From contig JAIPEV010000050.1 in assembly GCA_021736965.1 (NCBI GenBank), forward strand, positions 1 to 10,542: 10,542 nucleotides of DNA, in the 5' to 3' direction. Source of the stretch: Halanaerobiales bacterium (lineage in GTDB: Bacteria > Bacillota > Halanaerobiia > Halanaerobiales > M55B127). Below, piece after piece: positions 1 through 7,654 of this stretch (positions within the stretch are counted from its first letter, which is position 1; each line of letters opens with the position of its first letter). The position numbers were made by a program, and so were the translations under genes. The notes under the pieces are model-generated. The model saw nothing but the letters and a program-made list of their open reading frames with translations, did no database searches and had not been told where the DNA came from.

Positions 1-282
1 AAAAGAAATTTGAATAAGTAAACAAATAATTACAAATAACTAAATATGAAGAAAAAACAACAATTAATCCTGTCTAAATAAGTATAGAAGATTTTTATTG
101 ATCGATAGCTTGAAATAGATCTAAAACCACTTCGGGAAGCATAAAGATAAAAAACCTTAAAGCCTTATCATATAGAATCTTATTTTACACAGAAATGTAT
201 TTCTGGTAAGAGAAATACCTAAGAAGGTCTCTTTTATAAGATGGATTTAAAAAGTAAAAGATCTATAATACATTTATATCAA
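1..282. other. Region downstream of tRNA-Sec, no gene recognised
   Basis: No convincing gene was found on either strand. Short minus-strand open stretches lie around 70-170, but none has a start codon with a ribosome site or a recognisable protein. An 8-bp inverted repeat with a 6-nt spacer lies at 197-218 (arms GTATTTCT and AGAAATAC). It has no T-run on either side, so it is not a clear terminator for the tRNA. A small hairpin with arms CTTC and GAAG lies near 131-140. Confidence 0.5.
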
Positions 283-381
283 TGGCGGGAACGTGTGGGA
301 ATCGAACCCACCAAAGGCCGGTCTGCCGACCTCCCACCGGATTTGAAGTCCGGGGTATCCACCATGGACACAGCCATTCCC
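283..381 (-). tRNA. selC: tRNA-Sec (anticodon UCA)
   Basis: This is the selenocysteine tRNA, charged first with serine and then converted to Sec-tRNA by SelA, and delivered to UGA codons by SelB. Read on the minus strand it is 99 nt with an encoded CCA end. Visible parts are an 8-position acceptor stem (GGGAATGG with ACGTTCCC), a 6-bp D-stem (GTGTCC/GGATAC), a 5-bp anticodon stem (CCGGA/TCCGG) around loop CTTCAAA with anticodon TCA, a long variable arm, and a 5-bp T-stem (GTGGG/CCCAC). The size, long D-stem, 8+5 layout and UCA anticodon are diagnostic. The eighth acceptor pair is a G-A mismatch and the sixth is a G-U wobble. It lies 50 nt downstream of selB and may share its transcript or use its own promoter. 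Confidence 0.97.
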
Positions 382-412
382 ATAAAAATTACTCCATCCA
401 GTATTATACAAA

Positions 413-418
413 AGATAA
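413..418 (-). promoter_or_regulatory. Possible -10 box of a tRNA-Sec promoter
   Basis: A perfect TATAAT (minus strand) lies in the selB-tRNA gap, about 32 nt before the tRNA 5' end, so a start near 406 would leave a short leader. No good -35 hexamer is found 16-18 nt upstream, inside the end of selB. The alternative is processing from the selAB transcript. Confidence 0.35.
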
Positions 419-431
419 TAATTAATGTAAA

Positions 432-2336
432 TTATTTTATTAAAATTCTCTCTTCACCTTTTCTTTTTGTTATTCCTTTTTGATCAAAGTATTCTAATAA
501 AGCAAGAGTATATTTTCTACTGCTATTAAGTAAATCTCTATATTTAGCTAAAGTAATAGTATTATTTTTTTTGAAATATTCTCTTAATATATCTTCAGCC
601 TTTTTTATTGCAATATTTAAAAAATATATATCATTATTTAAAAGAATTAAAGTATTACTATCAACAAGGTATTCAAAAACTTCTTCTTTTTTAATATTTT
701 GATCTAAGAATTGTTCTATATTTGGTGGAGAAAATAAATTATTTTGAAAAGTAGTAATAATTTGATCTTTAATCTCTTTTTCTTTACTACTCAACACTAT
801 TTCATAATCAAAATCTTTAACTTTAGAGTTTTTAAGTTCTACCTTTTTATTCTCTATTAAATCATTAAGAACCTGATTATAATCCTTATTGTTGATCGTA
901 ATAGATAACTGAGTTCTTAGCTCTTCAGAAGATATACCATACTTAAGTTTGTTTTGTTGATGGAATTGATTAACTTTATTTAGAATTTCATCTTTAAGTT
1001 TTTTATAGTTTTTAATATGAATCCAGCTATTTTTAGTACCCTTTGATAATGAAATAATCTTATAATCCTTTTCTAATCTTTTTAAGATTTCTTTAATTTT
1101 TTCTTTCCGCATACTGCTTTTCTTAATTAGATAATCATATGTAACTGTTTCCTTTTCATTTAATTCAATTAAATACTCTACTCTTTTTTGATCATTAAAC
1201 TTTTCTAGTTTTTCTAATATTGTATCAATATCTTCCTTGAATCTATTTTTTCTTGTAGGATGAGTATCTAAGATATTTCCACCACCTATTGTATTCATTG
1301 GAGAATATCTTCTGATCACATAGTTTTCATTGAAATGGGCAACTAATTCTTCTTCTAATCTATATTGAACAAATCCAGATTCACCAGGTAATAACTCTTT
1401 TTTATCGAGTAAATATACTCTTCCCATCACTTCTTTTGCACCAATATGAAACCTAACCCTATCACCATGCTCGACAATTAGTTGAGTATTTTTTAAAACC
1501 TTTAGTCTTCCATTAAGGTACCTAGTATTAATTAAACTATCAGGTGTGGCAAGCACATCTCCTCGCTTTATTTCATCTTTTTCAATATTAGTTAAGTTTA
1601 TTCCAACTCTTTGACCTGGGCAAGCACAATCAGCCTCCTTATTATGCACCTCTATGTTTCTTACCCTTACCTCTTTGTGAGCAGGATATATTTTCAAACT
1701 ATCTTCAACATTAATTTTCCCATTTACTAAAGTACCTGTCACAATTGTTCCATGTCCTTTAATTGTAAATACTCGGTCAATTGGAAAATATACATTCCCA
1801 GATATTTCTTTTTCTTTGCTTTCTTGAATTAGATCAATCAATTCATTTTTTAACAATCCAATGCCTTCATTTTCAATTGAGGAAACAGGTACTATTAGTG
1901 AGCTATTTAAAAAAGTATCCGAAAGTTCTCCTTTAATTTCTTCAATCATTAAATCAAGCCATTCCTCTTCAACCAGGTCTATCTTTGTCACAACTATAAT
2001 ACCTTTTTTTACATTTAATAAGCTTAATATATCTAAATGTTCTCTGGTTTGAGGCATAACTCCTTCATCAGCAGCTATTACTAATAATGCAATATCAACA
2101 CCACCTGCACCAGCCAACATATTTTTTATAAACTTTTCATGGCCTGGTACATCAACAATACCTAGTGTATATTTATCATTTAACTTTAAATCAGTAAATC
2201 CTAAATCTATTGAAATACCTCTTCTTTTTTCTTCAGAAAGTCGATCTGTATCTGTACCACTAAGGGCTTTTATCAAAGTAGTTTTGCCATGATCAATATG
2301 TCCTGCAGTTCCTATTATAAAGTTTTTAAAAGACAT
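432..2336 (-). CDS. selB: Selenocysteine-specific translation elongation factor SelB
   Basis: SelB is the EF-Tu-like GTPase that binds Sec-tRNASec and the SECIS hairpin of selenoprotein mRNA and delivers Sec to the ribosome at UGA. At 634 residues it is close to the family length (about 610-640). The G-domain motifs are clear: P-loop GHIDHGKT (residues 12-19), switch region RRGISIDLGF (38-47), DVPGHE (62-67) and TKID (117-120). EF-Tu-like beta domains follow. The C-terminal third is charged and Lys-rich, as expected for the winged-helix repeats that bind SECIS RNA, and ends with the conserved type of segment SRKYTLALLEYFDQKGI. The start is supported by AGGAGG eight nt upstream. It follows selA by 16 nt, so the two are an operon. 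No disruption is seen. Confidence 0.97.
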   Translation of the reverse strand: MSFKNFIIGTAGHIDHGKTTLIKALSGTDTDRLSEEKRRGISIDLGFTDLKLNDKYTLGIVDVPGHEKFIKNMLAGAGGVDIALLVIAADEGVMPQTREHLDILSLLNVKKGIIVVTKIDLVEEEWLDLMIEEIKGELSDTFLNSSLIVPVSSIENEGIGLLKNELIDLIQESKEKEISGNVYFPIDRVFTIKGHGTIVTGTLVNGKINVEDSLKIYPAHKEVRVRNIEVHNKEADCACPGQRVGINLTNIEKDEIKRGDVLATPDSLINTRYLNGRLKVLKNTQLIVEHGDRVRFHIGAKEVMGRVYLLDKKELLPGESGFVQYRLEEELVAHFNENYVIRRYSPMNTIGGGNILDTHPTRKNRFKEDIDTILEKLEKFNDQKRVEYLIELNEKETVTYDYLIKKSSMRKEKIKEILKRLEKDYKIISLSKGTKNSWIHIKNYKKLKDEILNKVNQFHQQNKLKYGISSEELRTQLSITINNKDYNQVLNDLIENKKVELKNSKVKDFDYEIVLSSKEKEIKDQIITTFQNNLFSPPNIEQFLDQNIKKEEVFEYLVDSNTLILLNNDIYFLNIAIKKAEDILREYFKKNNTITLAKYRDLLNSSRKYTLALLEYFDQKGITKRKGEERILIK

Positions 2337-2352
2337 TATAAGTCCTCCTGGT

Positions 2353-3756
2353 CTATAGTGCTTTTTTTAGGGCTTTTGCGATCTGCGGAATTTCTTGATC
2401 TTTTATTGTTCTTAAATCAAATATCATACTATTATCATGTAATCTGGTAAAAATAGGAGGGTTATTCATCCTTAGTTTATATCCCAAGGTGTTTAAGTTT
2501 GATTTTTTAGTTTTTAACTTCAACACATAAGTAGGAATTCCCTGCAAGGGAAAAGCTCCTCCACCTACTTTTGAAGTTCCTTTATTTATTGATAAGAGAT
2601 ATTTGTCATTACATAAATTAATAATTTTTTCTTTTAATCTTTTTGTTTTATTTTTTATTAGATCACTCTTTTCGCTTATCATCTTTAAAGTTGGTATCTC
2701 TTCACGTTCTTTTTGTTTTATATATGATTTCAGAGTTGATTCTAATGTAGATAGTGTAAACTTATCAACTCTTAAAGCTCTTGTTAAAGGATTGTTTTTA
2801 AGTTTGTTAATGTATGCCTTTTTCCCTGCAATTATACCTACTTGTGGTCCTCCTAAAAGTTTATCACCACTAAATGATACTAAGTCTGCACCCTGTTTAA
2901 TTTTATCAGCCACAGTTGGCTCATCTACTAATCCTAGATCACTAAGATCATTGATTATTCCACTACCCAGATCTTCAACAACTGGTATACTATACTTTTC
3001 ACCTAGATCTACTAATTCTTTTAACTTTACTTCTTCAGTGAAACCTAAAATCTTATAATTGCTTGTATGTACTTTTAATAATATACCTGTATTATCGTTT
3101 ATCTTACTTTCATAATCTTTAATAGATACCTTATTTGTAGCACCTACTTCAACTAATTTTGCTCCACTTTTTTCCATTACTTCAGGTATTCTAAATGATC
3201 CACCAACTTCAACCATCTCTCCTCTTGATAAAATCACTTCCTTGCCTTTTGCAAATGTATCTAAAATTAATAAGACAGCAGCAGCATTATTATTTACTAC
3301 AAAGCCATCTTCTGCTACAGTTAATGAAATTAATAGCTCTCTTACATTTTCATATCTAGATCCTCTTTCTCCTGACTTTTTATTAATTTCTAATGTTGAA
3401 TAGTTCTTAGCTACATTCACTAAATTATTAATAGCATCAGAAGATAAAATCGATCTTCCCAGATTAGTATGAACAATAATTCCAGTACCATTGATCACCT
3501 TTTCTAGATTTGGTTTTAAGTAATCAACTAAATAATCATTTACTTCATTTATTAAGCTTTTAATTTCTAAATTTATAACAAGATCATTTAACTTTTCAGT
3601 TTTAGTTTTAGCAATTATCTCTCTTTTTTTATCTAATATTGTTCTAATCGATTTTAAAACTAGTTCATGATTATATTTTTTTATTAATTTTTTTCCATAT
3701 TCACTTTTAAGTAAATCATTAACTGCAGGTATTTTTTTAAAAAGTTCTTTTTTCAT
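2353..3756 (-). CDS. selA: L-seryl-tRNA(Sec) selenium transferase SelA
   Basis: SelA is the PLP enzyme that converts Ser-tRNASec to Sec-tRNASec with selenophosphate from SelD. The protein is 467-468 residues, normal for the bacterial family. Visible hallmarks are GTGIIVHTNLGRS near residue 91, the NNNAAAVLL segment near 157, and the PLP-lysine motif FSGDKLLGGPQ with Lys at about residue 300. Two ATGs are adjacent (3759 and 3756). The GAGGG ribosome site is only 3 nt from the first and 6 nt from the second, so I place the start at 3756; 3759 is the alternative. The ribosome site lies just after the stop codon of the upstream desulfurase-like pseudogene, consistent with an ancestral operon. With that gene broken, selAB expression depends on a promoter I cannot locate with confidence. 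Confidence 0.97.
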   Translation of the reverse strand: MKKELFKKIPAVNDLLKSEYGKKLIKKYNHELVLKSIRTILDKKREIIAKTKTEKLNDLVINLEIKSLINEVNDYLVDYLKPNLEKVINGTGIIVHTNLGRSILSSDAINNLVNVAKNYSTLEINKKSGERGSRYENVRELLISLTVAEDGFVVNNNAAAVLLILDTFAKGKEVILSRGEMVEVGGSFRIPEVMEKSGAKLVEVGATNKVSIKDYESKINDNTGILLKVHTSNYKILGFTEEVKLKELVDLGEKYSIPVVEDLGSGIINDLSDLGLVDEPTVADKIKQGADLVSFSGDKLLGGPQVGIIAGKKAYINKLKNNPLTRALRVDKFTLSTLESTLKSYIKQKEREEIPTLKMISEKSDLIKNKTKRLKEKIINLCNDKYLLSINKGTSKVGGGAFPLQGIPTYVLKLKTKKSNLNTLGYKLRMNNPPIFTRLHDNSMIFDLRTIKDQEIPQIAKALKKAL

Positions 3757-3771
3757 CATTATCCCTCTTAT

Positions 3772-4200
3772 TTAGAAATAATTTCAATAGCATTTAAAGC
3801 TTGATTGATTTGATCTTCAGTATTAATATAGTTGAAACTAAATCCAACCATACCCTTGTTTTGAGTATTCAACCCTTTATGTATTAAGTGGGCACAATTC
3901 AGATCAGCTCTTATAGTTATTATATAATTGTTTTGCAGTAAATGAGCAAATCTATTAATACTTAGATTAATTAAATTTATACTTAATATGCCTACTTTTT
4001 TATCTAAATTAGTAAATCCATAGAAAAGTATATCTTAATATCTCTAGGCACTTTATTAAAATTTTAGTTAAATTTATTTCGTGTTTATATGTTTTATTTA
4101 ATCCTTTATCATTAATTAAATCAAGATCAGCTCCCAAACCAATAATTCCTATTGTTGAAATATATCCTTAATGACTATATCTTTCTTTAAAATATTTTTT
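3772..4200 (-). pseudogene. Cysteine desulfurase-like (class V aminotransferase) pseudogene, C-terminal part
   Basis: Minus-strand translation across several frames recovers the last third of a TIGR01977-type class V aminotransferase (a family I recall being encoded beside selD/selA; proposed to handle cysteine sulfur or selenium). The pieces are: KYFKERYSH, a stop, GYISTIGIIGLGADLD and KHEINLTKILIK (like the family's FPDRYEAGT-NTPGI and HE-L segments); then VPRDIKIY in a second frame; then FYGFTNLDKKVGILSINL, IRADLNCAHLIHKGL and MVGFSFNYINTEDQINQAL in a third, ending ALNAIEIISK-stop. The Cys of the family RxGLHCAP motif is still present. At least two indels (near 4045 and 4025) and one in-frame stop (near 4169) break it. 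The N-terminal two thirds, including the PLP lysine, are not found upstream. It ends 15 nt before selA. Confidence 0.82.
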
Positions 4201-4205
4201 GTAAA

Positions 4206-4807
4206 TTATATAACTTGCTCAACAATTAAAACAACAATTCCTTTACATACCATACCTTCTTCTGTATATATATCTTTTTTCCAAAGTGTTTGTTTAGTAC
4301 TTTCAATTTCTAAGATATCAATGACGGCAATTTCTTCACTAGTTATTATTTTATTCAGCATAGCCACTTCTTCAACTTTTTTTGTTTTACTCTAACTTTT
4401 TAATTCTGTAATTATATACGTAAGACCTTTTTTTACTTTTTTCATTTCCTCTTTGGTATTTGAAGTAGATTACCTCTACTTACTTCTATCATGTATTTAA
4501 TAACATTAACTATAACAGGGGCTTTATAAGTTTTTGAAATTATCCTGATTAGATTATCATATTTTGTTCTTACTCCAGGTTCATAACCAAATCCTCTTAC
4601 TTTATATCTTCTATCAGTTGTAAATGATGAAAATATCTTCATTAACATATTATCATTTAATATATCAGTAACCATCACATCTAATACTTTCATCAACAGA
4701 TCATCACCTTTCATCAATACAACTCCATCATGCCTAACAGAGGTCGTAAAATTTATATCATAACCATTATACTTAAGTTCTCTTAATTTGTTTTCAACTA
4801 ATCTGGT
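4206..4807 (-). pseudogene. Broken ORF pair of unknown family
   Basis: Two minus-strand open stretches overlap by an ATGA-type junction at 4442-4445. The upstream one is open from 4807 to 4442, with a possible start at 4717 (91 codons). Its protein-like sequence includes SVRHDGVVLMKGDDLL, FTTDRRYKVRGFGYEPGV and APVIVNVIKYMIEVSRGN. The downstream one (4445-4206, 80 codons) is preceded by AGAGGAA and has an internal TAG at codon 18; it contains MLNKIITSEEIAVIDI and DIYTEEGMVCKG. Residue composition and the ATGA overlap suggest these were real coupled genes or one frameshifted gene. I do not recognise the family and assign no function. More broken coding-like sequence continues upstream to about 4900, where EIQELTVVCFKNKL can be read in another frame. 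The 4442-4717 stretch could still be expressed. Confidence 0.5.
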
Positions 4808-4961
4808 TCAATCAAAATTTAAATACTTACTTTGGGATCTTTTTATACCAATTTATTTTTAAAGCAAACAACTGTTAGTTCTTGAATTTCTCTGTGATTT
4901 GTTATATCCTTACTGTAGCAATCTTGATTACTTTTTTAAATTATGAAAGGATTGATTGATT

Positions 4962-5630
4962 ATGATCGATATTGATACCAATGATATTAAGAAAAAAAGA
5001 ATCTTAAAATATTTTATCCAGGCCACCAAAGAAGTTATTGAAGAAAAGGGTATTGAAAATGTTACAATTAGAAATGTAGCTAAAATAGCTGGATACAATA
5101 GTGCCACAATCTATAATTACTTTGATAACTATAAACAACTTATATTTTTTGCTTCCCTCGATTTTTTAAGTGACTATATCCAGGCTATGCCTGATTATAT
5201 TGCCAATGGTAAAGATGAAGTTGAAAAATTCATCTTAATGTGGGAATGTTTTTGTAAATATTCTTTTGAAACTCCCCAAATTTATTATGCTATCTTCACC
5301 GAGGAATTAGGCGATCACCCTGAAACTCTTATGGAGAAATATTTTCAAATATTCCCTGAAAAATTAGGAGATCCACCAGAAAGATTATTACCTATGTTAT
5401 TAGACCCTGATCTTTCCCGCCGGGCTTCTATTGCTTCAAGACCCTTAATTGAAAATAATTACTTATCAAAAGAAAAAGCTGAAGAAGTGGATAATATGAT
5501 AACTTATATTTACCACGGTATGTTAACTTTGTTTATTAACAATAGGATAGATTATACTGAAGATCAGGCATTACAAAAAATCACAGACCATATTAGAACT
5601 ATTGTTAGTAATGCAACTTGTAGTAATTAA
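4962..5630 (+). CDS. TetR/AcrR-family transcriptional regulator
   Basis: This is a DNA-binding one-component regulator with a TetR N-terminal helix-turn-helix (residues about 10-60; core VTIRNVAKIAGYNSATIYNYFDNYKQLI) and an all-helical ligand-binding C-terminal domain of unknown specificity. From the ATG at 4962 it is 222 residues, in the usual 190-230 range. A TTG at 4956 is an upstream alternative, but AAAGGA (4946-4951) is only 4 nt from it and 10 nt from the ATG. It is the only convincing plus-strand gene. It faces away from the selAB block and sits between the two halves of the selenium cluster, with decayed sequence on both sides. By eye it has more G+C-containing codons than its neighbours (for example CCCGCCGGG near 5417), which fits acquisition from elsewhere. 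No adjacent transporter or enzyme target remains. Confidence 0.9.
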   Translation: MIDIDTNDIKKKRILKYFIQATKEVIEEKGIENVTIRNVAKIAGYNSATIYNYFDNYKQLIFFASLDFLSDYIQAMPDYIANGKDEVEKFILMWECFCKYSFETPQIYYAIFTEELGDHPETLMEKYFQIFPEKLGDPPERLLPMLLDPDLSRRASIASRPLIENNYLSKEKAEEVDNMITYIYHGMLTLFINNRIDYTEDQALQKITDHIRTIVSNATCSN

Positions 5631-5642
5631 TAAAAATAACTT

Positions 5643-5673
5643 CCTCGATATATATATCGGGGATTATTTTTTT
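5643..5673 (+). terminator. Rho-independent terminator of tetR
   Basis: A hairpin with arms CCTCGATA and TATCGGGG (one G-U pair) around an ATAT loop is followed by ATTATTTTTTT. It begins 12 nt after the tetR stop codon, so tetR is a single-gene unit. Confidence 0.8.
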
Positions 5674-6128
5674 AACAACTTAATATTATTTACTTACTGC
5701 CTCTTATAGATTCTTCACTTAGAAATCAGATATTGAATTACTATCAGCTACTCCATAAACACCATTTATAGTTTTTAATGATTAATTATCATTACTCACA
5801 TCTCAGAAATCATATATAGTAGTTTAATTACTCCCATAACTAATAATCTAAACTCCAAAAGCTACCCAAAGATGTAAGCCACATTAAAATAAGAAAGTTT
5901 TTAGTATAAAATATATAAATTATTTAAACATTACTGAAATTATTTGAAATTGATATGCTCTAAATAACAATCGTAAAATATTTATTAATGAAATCACAAA
6001 ACTTCTCTACCTAATTCTTTTATAATTTTAAAATTTATTATTATTTGTAACTATTAAATATTTTTTTATACTTTTATCCACTTTACATAAAAAAAGAATA
6101 GTAATGATAAACCATTACTACTCTTTCT
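5674..6128. other. Intergenic region without a recognisable gene
   Basis: Every frame on both strands is broken by frequent stops and no protein is recognised. A 7-bp perfect inverted repeat with a 5-nt spacer (TAATGAT-N5-ATCATTA) lies at 5776-5794. A terminator-like hairpin at 6089-6126 is listed separately. The stretch may be eroded coding DNA, but I could not anchor it to a family. Confidence 0.4.
6089..6126 (-). terminator. Terminator-like hairpin at the end of the yedF-selD-DUF3343 unit
   Basis: Read on the minus strand, arms TAGTAATG and CATTACTA close around a 6-nt loop, with further AAAGA/TCTTT pairing outside. Downstream is a run of seven T's. The arms are A+T-rich, so strength is uncertain. 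It lies about 190 nt past the DUF3343 stop, an unusual distance. On the plus strand it has only a weak T-tract, so it is mainly a minus-strand signal. Confidence 0.6.
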
Positions 6129-6314
6129 TTAAACCTTAGAGATCACCCTTAAAGCAGCTCCTTTGGTATTTAAGTTTTAAACATGTCAGATTTTTTAAAA
6201 AATAGTCCTTTTAACTAAAAGTTTTGTTCTCTTTTTTTAGCCAGTCAGGAAATTTACAAATGTTGGTAATATTATATTAGATAAAATCTTTATTAATAAT
6301 ATAATTGACAAAGA
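6129..6314 (-). other. Gap between DUF3343 and terminator, possible gene-tail remnant
   Basis: No intact gene is present. Just before the terminator hairpin a 15-codon minus-strand tail reads NLNTKGAALRVISKV and then stops (6176-6129). Another frame reads KFPDWLKKRTKLLVKR near 6215-6265. Both look protein-like but are too short to identify. Their position suggests the remains of another gene at the end of the operon. This is inference only. Confidence 0.25.
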
Positions 6315-6575
6315 TTATCTTATTTTTTCTATATTTTTGATTGTCTCTTGATTCTCAACATGATATAACCCATCTATTTCAATTCCACTTCTCTTTATAA
6401 TCTCATATACTTTATCTTGATCAACTCGGTTTTCGAATTTCAAACCCAAACCACAATCTGCACTAATTTCAGGTGGAATATTAAAAAGATCAAACTCATA
6501 ATCTAAATCATCAAAAAGTTTTTCTGCTCTCATATATTGATGTGTTGATTGAAAAACTAATAAATAATAATTCAT
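6315..6575 (-). CDS. DUF3343 family protein (putative Se/S carrier-like)
   Basis: This is a small soluble protein of 86 residues, the normal size for DUF3343, a family named in Pfam as putative Se/S carrier-like. The hallmarks are the N-terminal YYLLVFQSTHQYMRAEKLF strand-helix and the ISADCGLGLKF segment carrying the family's conserved Cys (residue 41). That Cys is the likely site for any persulfide or selenium binding; the role is inferred from family context and not proven. The start is supported by AGGGTGAT seven nt upstream, which overlaps the selD stop codon; the selD-DUF3343 gap is 9 nt, so the two are translationally close. The family commonly sits beside selD and a class V desulfurase, matching the pseudogene found further along. 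The gene appears intact, unlike yedF and the desulfurase. Confidence 0.88.
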   Translation of the reverse strand: MNYYLLVFQSTHQYMRAEKLFDDLDYEFDLFNIPPEISADCGLGLKFENRVDQDKVYEIIKRSGIEIDGLYHVENQETIKNIEKIR

Positions 6576-6584
6576 TTTATCACC

Positions 6585-7625
6585 CTAACTCAATATTATT
6601 TCTTTCTTTCCTTTATTTACTTCACCAATTATAGCCGCATCTTCTATACCTAAACTATGTAGCATATTTAATACCTCTTTGCTTACATCCTCTGATACTG
6701 AAAGTAGTAGTCCACCTGAAGTTTGTGGATCATATAATATATCCTCAATAACTTGATCTACATTATCTTTAGTATTTACCAAATCTTGATAATTTTTTCG
6801 GTTTGAATCTCCTCCTTTAGGGTATAACCCCATTTCAGCATATTCAATAACTTTGTTAAATATAGGAACCATTTTTGTATCTATACTTATTTGGATATTA
6901 CTTGCTTTCATAATTTCAGTTAGATGGCCAATCAAACCAAAGCCTGTTATATCTGTACAGGAGTTTATCTTAAATTTATTAAAAACCTCTATTGCTTTAT
7001 CATTAAGTTCCATCATTGACCTTACTGCAGGATTTTCAGTATTTCCTTTTTCTAATCCACCTTTGATAGCGGCAATCATTATTCCAGTTCCAAGAGGTTT
7101 AGTTAATATTAATTTGTCGTTCGGTTTTGCAGTAGAGTTAGTAATTATTTGGTCTGGATGAACTAATCCTGTAACAGCCAATCCATACTTTGGTTCATCG
7201 TCTTTTACTGTATGTCCTCCAACTAAAGAAGCACCCGCTTCTAAAGTTTTATCTACACCACCCTGGATTATCTGTACTAAAAGTTCTTGATCTAAACATT
7301 CAGGAAAACCAACTATATTCATAGCCAAAATTGGTTTACCTCCCATTGCATAAACATCACTTAAAGAGTTTGCAGCAGCAATTTGACCGTAGATATAAGG
7401 ATCATCAACAACTGGAGTAAAAAAATCTACAGTTTGAATTAATGCTTTATTATCATCTAATTTGTATACTGCAGCATCATCATCGGTTCCAATACCGACT
7501 AAAAGGTTTTTGTCATTATTAACAAAGCTAACTTGTCGCAAAACTTGCGATAGGGCTTTAGGGCCCAATTTAGCAGCTCAACCTGATGTTTTACTATATT
7601 GGGTTAATCTAATTTTTTCAGTCAT
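6585..7625 (-). CDS. selD: Selenide, water dikinase SelD, a selenoprotein (UGA-encoded Sec at residue 16)
   Basis: SelD makes selenophosphate from selenide and ATP, the selenium donor for SelA. The gene reads through an in-frame TGA at 7580-7578. From the ATG at 7625 the N-terminus is MTEKIRLTQYSKTSG-Sec-AAKLGPKALS, matching the family's LTxxSxxxG(C/U)xxK catalytic segment with Sec16 and Lys19. The start is preceded by the extended ribosome site GGCGGTGAT. Full length is 346 residues, the usual size. Other motifs are GTDDDAAVY (45-53), TVDFFTP (65-71), NSLSDVYAMGG (86-96), GGHT (136-139), DITGFGLIGH (225-234) and DPQTSGGLL (299-307). An annotation that treats TGA as stop would begin at TTG 7568 and lose the catalytic residues. 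It lies 29 nt after yedF and 9 nt before DUF3343, so all three probably share a transcript. Confidence 0.96.
7536..7550 (-). promoter_or_regulatory. SECIS-like hairpin in the selD mRNA
   Basis: On the selD strand TCGCAA-GTT-TTGCGA forms a perfect 6-bp stem with a GUU apical loop, beginning 27 nt after the UGA Sec codon and inside the coding region. Bacterial SECIS elements are hairpins shortly downstream of UGA with a G-U in the apical loop that SelB contacts, so position and loop both fit. The lower stem toward the UGA was not resolved. Confidence 0.7.
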
Positions 7626-7654
7626 TAAATCACCGCCTTTGTACAATAAACTTT

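Noticed and set aside
121..150. Possible SECIS element in the small hairpin downstream of tRNA-Sec
   Set aside because: No associated coding frame with an in-frame TGA matching a selenoprotein family could be found, and the stem is only four pairs.
241..483. Plus-strand ORF of 80 codons over the tRNA
   Set aside because: It runs antisense through tRNA-Sec and the end of selB, has no ribosome site, and its protein is simply translated tRNA complement.
1861..2052. Plus-strand ORF of 63 codons
   Set aside because: It is antisense to the G domain of selB and has shadow composition.
2603..3058. Plus-strand ORF of 151 codons
   Set aside because: It lies wholly antisense to selA, which has full family motifs; Ser/Leu/Phe-rich shadow composition is typical of antisense frames.
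4171..4395. Plus-strand ORF of 74 codons
   Set aside because: It is antisense to the broken minus-strand ORF, rich in Ser/Ile/Phe, and has no ribosome site or recognisable domain.
6853..7161. Plus-strand ORF of 102 codons
   Set aside because: It is a shadow of selD with no independent support.
6585..7568. selD start at TTG 7568
   Set aside because: It arises only because TGA at 7578-7580 is read as stop; it would remove the Sec and Lys catalytic residues, and it has no ribosome site, while ATG 7625 has a good one.
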